Assembly (NCBI GenBank): GCA_016707605.1
Contig: JADJHJ010000010.1
Span: 124,001-188,000 of the forward strand
Reading direction: 5' to 3'
Length of the DNA stretch: 64,000 nt
From: Candidatus Promineofilum glycogenicum
GTDB taxonomy: Bacteria; Chloroflexota; Anaerolineae; Promineifilales; Promineifilaceae
In this document: positions 57,101 to 62,517 of the stretch, piece by piece
How the letters are laid out: each line of letters begins with the position of its first letter
Position numbering within the stretch: the stretch's first letter is position 1
Notes under the pieces: model-generated
Seen by the model: only the letters and a program-made list of their open reading frames with translations
What the model was told of the DNA's origin: nothing
Database searches by the model: none
Translations under genes and position numbers: made by a program

Positions 57101-58118
57101 CACGGCCAAGTTTGAGCAGGATCAGTATGACCTGACGCTCAACGTCATCAACAACGCTGTTGTGCCGGGCAGCGTCGGCGGGACGGTCTCGGCCACGCCG
57201 CAGAAGACGACCTACGTTTATGGTGACGTGGTCACGCTGCAAGCCAACACCAATCCCGGCTGGACATTCTCCGGCTGGAGCGGGGCCGTCACCTCGACTA
57301 ATGCCACCGCGCAATTGACAATCACCGGCGACGCGGTCGTCAACGCCACCTTCATCCAGGATCAGTACGAACTCGAAGTCGAGGTCGTCAGCCTGGGCAA
57401 GTCGGGCGTCGGCGGCTCCGTCTCGCTGAACCCGGCCAAGGGCAGCTACGTCTACAACGACGTGGTCACCCTGGTGGCCGAGGCCAACGCCTGCTGGTCG
57501 TTCACGCGCTGGGAAGGCGACCTGAGCGGCACGAACGCGGTGGAAACGCTGACGGTGACGCGCGACATGGACGTGACCGCCGTCTTCACCCAGAATCGCC
57601 ACACGCTGACCGTCAACAAGACCGGCCCCGGCCAGGTCGCGGTGACGCCGCAGATGGCCGAATACTACTGCGGCGACAGCGTCACGCTGACGGCCACGCC
57701 GTCGCCCAACTTCTTCTTCACCGGCTGGTCGGGCGACCTGACCGGCGCGGAGAACCCGCTGACCTTCACCATCGAGAAGAACACCGTCGTCACGGCGACC
57801 TTCTCCAACAACCCGCCGCCCATCGTCGAGCCGATTCCCGACAAGACGGTGAGCCTCAACGAACTCGTCACCTTCGCGGTGCGGGCCACTGACCCCGGCG
57901 GGACGACGGTCACGCTGACGGCCAACGGCCTGCCGCAGGGCGCGACGTTCGTGGACAACGGCGGCGGCACAGGCACGTTCACCTGGCGGCCCAGCATCTC
58001 CCAGAGCGGCGAGTACACCATCACCTTCATCGCCTCCGATGGCAACGGCCAGGGCAGCCAGACCGTTCTCATCACCGTTGAAGGCCAGGCGGTCGTCTTG
58101 CCGATGATCATCCGCTAG
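54117..58118 (+). CDS. Giant secreted repeat protein, type B, copy 2 (intact)
   Basis: 1333 residues, uninterrupted. Signal peptide (RTLFLVLALGLLGGLVMIRPTAVEA), type-B N-terminal domain (~35-180: TYKEYWVHHDELTGGC, GGTWYMEVG, RCPKTVEFTVPDDF, YDWSRTPWI, HDIGIRIYH), two beta domains (YVEFHAWYEGYDEDNDG; FKIRVVDAAGNVREGAGG), a Big-like domain with CDLLNNC, an FN3-like domain (NISWTTSEPATSRVEYG), a ConA-like domain (~650-855, SDDFNAC), five B-repeats (~860-1240) and a C-terminal Ig-like domain (PIPDKTVSLNELVTFAV). Tail VVLPMIIR. Cys659 and Cys877 form the recurring pair; Cys1126 and Cys1185 lie in consecutive repeats and may pair too. Probably surface-exposed and carbohydrate- or cell-binding; no enzyme motif seen. 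Confidence 0.85.
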   Translation: MLRSNTRTLFLVLALGLLGGLVMIRPTAVEAGIFNASNQVTYKEYWVHHDELTGGCNADGTPTHPGGTWYMEVGTRQRCPKTVEFTVPDDFSNAAKVEIYLDLWRAYHERGLQFEMNESGVVHTSPVGYDWSRTPWILEVDKAELEPGLNTITFWATRLTHIHDIGIRIYHNNDNPLLPGPGGDVEPPNGQLVSIEDDGGVVSPDAGGTLMVNGNQLKLTADISPDTLYVEFHAWYEGYDEDNDGVFRDWHNLGRNNWWPGGREELVTGGTINHIATVKPKNSATTVSTTWNMTHITNQSLIKFKIRVVDAAGNVREGAGGISSDFKLMRNVPVNAFILHDFTDFGLHMDGNRPDSVSYNFIMPSTIVDYYTESILVGAYWRNPAFAINGSGGISANSPDWSLGIKSFPKGYLVAGLNRITYQYTNGAGQFVEYPGPMFVLRRSAPGPADNTPPIIGGQLPAPNATNVDVKSPITARISDDKFGVDWQTVKVTVNGEDVTNKTDIQGVMGDYLLVYDPPGNLDFSTEYTVKIEGCDLLNNCASAVNYKFNTAAPDTAPPAITNVVAEPLPNGVNISWTTSEPATSRVEYGKTTNYELGVVEDTTLKTSHYAEIRGLQPSTRYHFRLKSTDEQGNTATTNDNTFDTTEFGDLLSDDFNACVLDSMWTEFDPQGNTTLSMSGETLSLSFPAGGAHDWTTGGPPRVMQLAGDVDFTVEVKFESALTVPGQMQGILIEEDDDTYVRVSFERTATATIMFSRFVSNGVTVKSATTSFTDGTVIPNMLRVKRVGDSFQRSYYQDGQWKGQAAYTMDMTPIHVGVFAGAAGAGGTAPAHTAVVDYFFNTDIPIVPEDGNPMSVAVAVVGNGSVTKQPNKTVYTCGEEVVLSAVTVPGWSFGGWSGDVTGSDPMASVIIDGPKNATATFTQDQYVLNVAIENDGVGGEQNAVTKSPDQATYVYGDQVQLTAVPQPGWSFVGWTGAVNSASPTVMLTMNESKSVTAKFEQDQYDLTLNVINNAVVPGSVGGTVSATPQKTTYVYGDVVTLQANTNPGWTFSGWSGAVTSTNATAQLTITGDAVVNATFIQDQYELEVEVVSLGKSGVGGSVSLNPAKGSYVYNDVVTLVAEANACWSFTRWEGDLSGTNAVETLTVTRDMDVTAVFTQNRHTLTVNKTGPGQVAVTPQMAEYYCGDSVTLTATPSPNFFFTGWSGDLTGAENPLTFTIEKNTVVTATFSNNPPPIVEPIPDKTVSLNELVTFAVRATDPGGTTVTLTANGLPQGATFVDNGGGTGTFTWRPSISQSGEYTITFIASDGNGQGSQTVLITVEGQAVVLPMIIR

Positions 58119-58138
58119 TCAAGATTAGGCGACTTCGC

Positions 58139-58171
58139 GGCCAGGGCCGCTGCACCGCAGCGGCCCTGGCC
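58139..58171 (+). terminator. Hairpin terminator of the type-B gene
   Basis: A perfect 14-bp stem (GGCCAGGGCCGCTG with CAGCGGCCCTGGCC) around a 5-base loop, 20 bases after the stop codon. Confidence 0.7.
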
Positions 58172-58217
58172 CAATGGCGCGACGCCGGCGCTGATAGTAA
58201 ACAAGGAGATACAACGC

Positions 58218-58988
58218 ATGAAAGTTGGCATTCTGGCCGGTGGGCATGGCACACGCCTGGCCGAAGAGACAGAGATCAAGCCCAAGCCGATGGTCGAGAT
58301 CGGCGGCCGGCCCATCCTGTGGCACATCATGATGCACTACTCGTGCTTCGGCCACAACGATTTCGTCATTGCCCTGGGCTACAAGGGCGAAGTCATCAAG
58401 CGCTACATGGTCGATTACTGCTCGCTGAACAGCAATCTGACCATCAACCTGAAGGCCGGGCGCGTTGACCTGCACGACACCGAGGGCATTCAGGACTGGA
58501 CCATCAACCTGATCGACACCGGCCTGCACACCATGACCGGCGGACGCATCAAGCGCCTCCAGCCCTACATGGGCGACAAGACGTTCATGCTGACCTGGGG
58601 CGACGGCGTCTCCACCGTCGATCTCAGCCGGCTGCTGGCCTTCCATCGCGCCCACGGCCGTCTGATCACCATGACCGCCGTGCGCCCGCCCGCCCGCTAT
58701 GGCCACATGGAGTTCGACGGCGACCGCATCCGCGAGTTCACCGAGAAGCCCCAGACGGCCGAAGGCTGGATCAACGGCGCGTTCTTCGTCGCCGAGCCGC
58801 AGGTCTTCGACTACATCGACGGCGACGACACCCAATTCGAGAAAGAGCCGCTGGAGCGCCTGGCCGCCGAGGGCGAGCTGATGGCCTATAAGCACGACGG
58901 CTTCTGGCAATGTATGGACACCCGGCGCGACAAGTTCGTGCTGGAGAAACTTTGGGACAGCGGGGAAGCCCCCTGGAAGATCTGGTAA
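58218..58988 (+). CDS. rfbF: Glucose-1-phosphate cytidylyltransferase
   Basis: 256 residues, full family length. VGILAGGHGTRLAEET with KPKPMVEIGGRPILWHIM is the nucleotidyl-transferase core; the DYCSLNSNLTINL and WxVxLIDTG-type stretches and TWGDGVS are specific to RfbF/AscA. It makes CDP-glucose from glucose 1-phosphate and CTP, the entry to CDP-deoxy sugars. AAGGAG precedes the start. It is the first of a three-gene group with the epimerase and C-methyltransferase. Confidence 0.93.
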   Translation: MKVGILAGGHGTRLAEETEIKPKPMVEIGGRPILWHIMMHYSCFGHNDFVIALGYKGEVIKRYMVDYCSLNSNLTINLKAGRVDLHDTEGIQDWTINLIDTGLHTMTGGRIKRLQPYMGDKTFMLTWGDGVSTVDLSRLLAFHRAHGRLITMTAVRPPARYGHMEFDGDRIREFTEKPQTAEGWINGAFFVAEPQVFDYIDGDDTQFEKEPLERLAAEGELMAYKHDGFWQCMDTRRDKFVLEKLWDSGEAPWKIW

Positions 58989-59009
58989 GTTAGGAGGACT
59001 CAATACATC

Positions 59010-60050
59010 ATGCGCGTTCTAGTGACTGGTCATAACGGCTATGTGGGTACGGTGCTCGTGCCCATGCTTCTGAAAGCGGGCCACGAAGTCGTCGGCCTGG
59101 ATAGCAACTTGTATCAGGCGGCCACCTTCGGCGAGGAGGATGCCCCCGCCATCCCGGCTATCCAGCGCGACGTACGCGACGTGACCTACGAAGACCTCGA
59201 CGGCTTCCAGGCCATTTTGCACCTGGCCGGCCTGTCCAACGACCCCCTGGGCGACCTCAACCCGGCGTTGACTTACGACATCAACCACCGCGCCTCCGTC
59301 CGCATGGCCCAGATGGCCAAGGAACTGGGCACGGAGCGCTTCATCTTCTCGTCCTCGTGCAGCAACTACGGCGCGGGCGTCGATGACTGGTTGACCGAAG
59401 AGTCGGCCTTCAACCCGGTGACCCCCTACGGCAAGTCGAAGGTCATGGTCGAGCAGGACGTGGCCAAGCTGGCCGACGATAGCTTCAGCCCCACCTTCCT
59501 GCGCAGCTCCACGGCCTACGGCGTCTCGCCCCGCCTGCGCTTCGACCTGGTGCTCAACAACCTGACCGCCTGGGCCTACACCACCGGCCTGGTCTACCTG
59601 AAGAGCGACGGCACGCCCTGGCGGCCCGTCGTCCACATCGAGGACATGTCCCTGGCCTTCGTCGCCGCCCTGCACGCGCCGCGCGAACTCATCCACAACG
59701 AGGCGTTCAACGTCGGCCGCCCCGAAGAGAACTACCGCATCCGCGAACTGGCCGAGATCGTCGCCGAGACCGTCCCCGGCAGCCGGGTCGAGTTCGCCGA
59801 AGGGGCCAGCCCCGACAAGCGCAACTACCGCGTCGACAGCAGCAAGATCGCCCGCGTCCTGCCGGAGTACAAGCCCAAGTGGACGGCCCGCGCCGGGGCC
59901 AAGGACCTCTACGAGGCCTATCAGCGCGTCGGCCTGAAGCTGGACGAGTTCGAGGGGCCGCGCTACCGCCGCATCGACCACATCAAGATGCTCATGTCCA
60001 GCGGCCGGCTCGACAACGCCCTGCGCTGGCGCGAGGCCGTCCCCGCCTGA
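59010..60050 (+). CDS. SDR-family NAD-dependent epimerase/dehydratase
   Basis: 346 residues. Rossmann motif VTGHNGYVGTVLVP, SSSCSNYG, and the catalytic YGKSK (Tyr-x-x-x-Lys, in VTPYGKSKVMVEQ). SSTAYGVSPRLRFDLVLNNL and FNVGRPEENYRI are typical of extended SDRs that act on NDP-sugars. Position between rfbF and a C-methyltransferase suggests a CDP-sugar substrate, but a separate CDP-glucose 4,6-dehydratase (rfbG) is not in the window, so the step it catalyses is unknown. AGGAGG ribosome site. Confidence 0.88.
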   Translation: MRVLVTGHNGYVGTVLVPMLLKAGHEVVGLDSNLYQAATFGEEDAPAIPAIQRDVRDVTYEDLDGFQAILHLAGLSNDPLGDLNPALTYDINHRASVRMAQMAKELGTERFIFSSSCSNYGAGVDDWLTEESAFNPVTPYGKSKVMVEQDVAKLADDSFSPTFLRSSTAYGVSPRLRFDLVLNNLTAWAYTTGLVYLKSDGTPWRPVVHIEDMSLAFVAALHAPRELIHNEAFNVGRPEENYRIRELAEIVAETVPGSRVEFAEGASPDKRNYRVDSSKIARVLPEYKPKWTARAGAKDLYEAYQRVGLKLDEFEGPRYRRIDHIKMLMSSGRLDNALRWREAVPA

Positions 60051-60054
60051 TGCC

Positions 60055-60108
60055 AAAACCGCAGATTTCGCAGATTAAAGAGAATAAATCTGCGAAATCT
60101 GCGGTTTT
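60055..60108. repeat. Perfect inverted repeat (22-bp stem) of 'CGCAGATTT' words
   Basis: Arms 60055-60076 and 60087-60108 are perfectly complementary around a 10-base loop. It is inserted 4 bases after the epimerase stop and 13 bases before the next start, inside an operon. Confidence 0.9.
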
Positions 60109-60121
60109 ATCGAGTACTCCT

Positions 60122-61396
60122 ATGTCAATCTATACCACCGAAACCGGCGACCGCATCACCGGCTCGCCCAACCTGGAAACCATCATCGCCTTTGGCGAGA
60201 CGCCCCTGGCCGACCGCCTGCTGCGCGCCGACCAGCTCGACGAGCCGGCCCTGAAGGCCCCCCTGACCCTGGCCTTCTGCCCCGACTCGTCGCTGGCCCA
60301 AATTCGCGAGACGGTCAACCCGGAGATTCTCTTCTACGCCGAGTACCCCTACTTCTCGTCGGTCTCGCAATCGCTGCTGAAGCACTTCCGCGAGAGCGCC
60401 GAGTACATCATGGACACCCGGCCGCTCGGCCCCGACAGCCTGGTCATGGAAGCCGCCAGCAACGACGGCTACCTGCTGAAGAACTTCGCCGAGCGGGGCA
60501 TCCCCGTGCTGGGCATTGACCCGTCGGTGGCCCCGGCCACGGCCGCCCGCGAAGCCGGCATCCCGACGATGATCACCTTCTTCACCCGCGACCTGGCCGC
60601 CCAACTGGTGGCCGAGGGCAAGGCGGCCGACGTCTTCCTGGCCAACAACGTCCTGGCCCACGTGCCCGACCTCAACGGCTTCGTCGCCGGCATCAAGACC
60701 GTGCTGAAGCCGACCGGCGTGGCCGTCATCGAGTGCCCCTACGTCGTCGATCTGGTCGATCACGTCGAGTTCGACACCATCTACCACCAGCACCTGTGCT
60801 ACTTCTCCATCACCGCCCTGGACAAGCTCTTCCGCCAGCACGGCCTGTACCTCAACGACGTCAAGCGCACCCGGATTCACGGCGGTTCGCTGCGCCTCTT
60901 TGTCGAGCCGGTGGAAAAAGTCGGCCCGGTCGTCACCGAGATGTTGGCCACGGAGCGCGAGCGCAAGGTGGACACCATCGAGTACTACCGCGACTTCGCC
61001 GGCCGCGTGGCCCACGTCCGCGACAGCCTGCTGGCCATCCTGCGCGACCTGAAGGCCCAGGGCTGCCGCATCGCCGCCTATGGCGCGGCGGCCAAGGCCA
61101 CGACGATGCTGGCCTACTGCGGCATCGATTCGTCGCTGGTGGACTACGTCGTCGATCTGAACAAGTACAAGCACGGCCGCTACATGGGCGGCAACCACCT
61201 GCCCATCTACCCGGTCGAGAAGCTGGTGGAAGACCAGCCCGACTACGTGCTGATCCTGGCCTGGAACTTCGCCCAGGAGATCATGCGCCAGCAGTCGGCC
61301 TATGCTGAGGCCGGCGGCCGTTTCATCGTCCCTATCCCTGAGCCGCGCATCATCGAGCCGCAGGCTGTCGCGCCGCTCCAGGGCGTGGTGATGTAG
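60122..61396 (+). CDS. NDP-hexose C-methyltransferase (SAM-dependent)
   Basis: 424 residues from ATG 60122. Central SAM domain (VMEAASNDGYLLKNFAERG, ANNVLAHVPDLNGF) and the C-terminal MethylTransf-14-type domain (YGAAAKATTMLAYCGID, WNFAQEIM) match TylCIII-like sugar C-methyltransferases. The N-terminal zinc-finger part is reduced: of the usual four cysteines only one (AFCPDSSLAQ) is recognisable. It probably adds a methyl branch to a keto sugar made by the genes upstream. A hairpin repeat fills the upstream gap. Confidence 0.85.
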   Translation: MSIYTTETGDRITGSPNLETIIAFGETPLADRLLRADQLDEPALKAPLTLAFCPDSSLAQIRETVNPEILFYAEYPYFSSVSQSLLKHFRESAEYIMDTRPLGPDSLVMEAASNDGYLLKNFAERGIPVLGIDPSVAPATAAREAGIPTMITFFTRDLAAQLVAEGKAADVFLANNVLAHVPDLNGFVAGIKTVLKPTGVAVIECPYVVDLVDHVEFDTIYHQHLCYFSITALDKLFRQHGLYLNDVKRTRIHGGSLRLFVEPVEKVGPVVTEMLATERERKVDTIEYYRDFAGRVAHVRDSLLAILRDLKAQGCRIAAYGAAAKATTMLAYCGIDSSLVDYVVDLNKYKHGRYMGGNHLPIYPVEKLVEDQPDYVLILAWNFAQEIMRQQSAYAEAGGRFIVPIPEPRIIEPQAVAPLQGVVM

Positions 61397-61414
61397 CCTC
61401 TCAAGAGAGCGAGC

Positions 61415-62380
61415 ATGGCGACTTCACCTCATGTAACCCGACCGACCGGCCGCGGCCGCCGTGGCCTCGGCCGGCGGCTGGGCCGCTTCGGCAAACGGGC
61501 CTTCATCTCCGTGTTGGGCGAAGACCGCTTCCTGCGTGCCCGCGCCGCCCACCATCTGCGCCGCCGCCGCCGCCACGGCCAGGGGTTGCTGCTCGTCCAT
61601 ACGATGGGCAAGGTCGGCTCGACCACCGTCGGCGCCTCGCTGCGCCAGCAGGGCATCCGCCGCACGATGGCCATGTACCAGCCCCACTTCCTCAGTGATG
61701 AGGGCCGGGCCTTCGCCGAACAACTGGCCACCCAGGGCGTGGGCGGCTGGGAGCAGTTGGTCAAGAAAGAGCGCAGCGACTTCCTGCGCAGCCGGCTGCT
61801 GGGCCAGGAACTGGCGCGTATGCGCGCCGAGGGCGAACGGGTGAAGATCATCACCATGGTGCGCGACCCGGTGGCCACCAACGTCTCCGGCCTGTTCCAT
61901 AATCACACCTGGTGGCCGGCGGCGCTGAAGGCCGAGTGCGCCGCCGGCTCGCCCGGTTGCCTGGATGCGCTGAGCCAATACTTTCTGAACAGCTATCCCC
62001 ACGACGTGCCGGAGACGTGGTTCGACATGGAGTTGCGCGCCCTCTATGGCGTGGACGTCTATGCCCAGCCGTTCGACCCGCGGCGCGGCTATGCCGTCTA
62101 CCACAGCGACACGGCCGACGTGCTGCTGCTGAAGCTGGAGACACTCAACCAGGTTGGGGCGGCGGCCGTGCGCGACTTTCTGGGCCTCGCGGCGTTCGAG
62201 TTGGTGCCCAGCAACACGGCCGAGGATAAGTCCTACGCCGACCTCTATAAAGCCTTCCGCCGCCAGGTGCATTTGCCCGCGGCCTATCTCGACCGCGTCT
62301 ACGGCTCGCGCATGGCGCGTCACTTCTACGCGCCCGAGGAACTGGCCGCCTTCCGCGGCAAGTGGTCGGCTGCCCAATAA
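61415..62380 (+). CDS. Sulfotransferase/capsular-polysaccharide-synthesis-type protein
   Basis: 321 residues. VHTMGKVGSTTVGASLRQQG looks like a phosphosulfate loop and ITMVRDPVATNVSGLFHN like a 3'-phosphate site; the arrangement matches the family called putative capsular polysaccharide synthesis protein (Cap_synth), which is sulfotransferase-related. The N-terminal ~50 residues are very Arg-rich (RRLGRFGKRAF, LRRRRRHG). Starts 18 bases after the methyltransferase, in the same operon. Product unknown; it could sulfate the branched sugar. Confidence 0.75.
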   Translation: MATSPHVTRPTGRGRRGLGRRLGRFGKRAFISVLGEDRFLRARAAHHLRRRRRHGQGLLLVHTMGKVGSTTVGASLRQQGIRRTMAMYQPHFLSDEGRAFAEQLATQGVGGWEQLVKKERSDFLRSRLLGQELARMRAEGERVKIITMVRDPVATNVSGLFHNHTWWPAALKAECAAGSPGCLDALSQYFLNSYPHDVPETWFDMELRALYGVDVYAQPFDPRRGYAVYHSDTADVLLLKLETLNQVGAAAVRDFLGLAAFELVPSNTAEDKSYADLYKAFRRQVHLPAAYLDRVYGSRMARHFYAPEELAAFRGKWSAAQ

Positions 62381-62430
62381 GGCCAGGCCCGCCCCCGCGC
62401 GACGCCCTGGGCCGACTTCTTCACCGAGTC

Positions 62431-62510
62431 GAACCACGCAAGGCGCAGACGCCAGCCAAGCGGCGTTCTTTGCGTCTTTGCGTGAGATATTCTTTAGCTT
62501 TGCGTGAAAC
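62431..62510. repeat. Imperfect inverted repeat of 'ACGCAAAG' words
   Basis: CCACGCAAGGCGCAGACGCC on the left and TTTGCGTCTTTGCGTG on the right are imperfectly complementary, with a further GCTTTGCGTG copy near 62497. Same word family as the repeat at 5985. It lies between convergent genes. Confidence 0.65.
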
Positions 62511-62517
62511 TGAGCCT

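Noticed and set aside
50027..57602. Very long minus-strand open frames (over 1000 and 750 codons) opposite the giant repeat genes
   Set aside because: They lie antisense to well-supported signal-peptide proteins, have Arg/Gly/Val/Asp-skewed composition typical of GC-rich shadow frames, and contain no recognisable domain.
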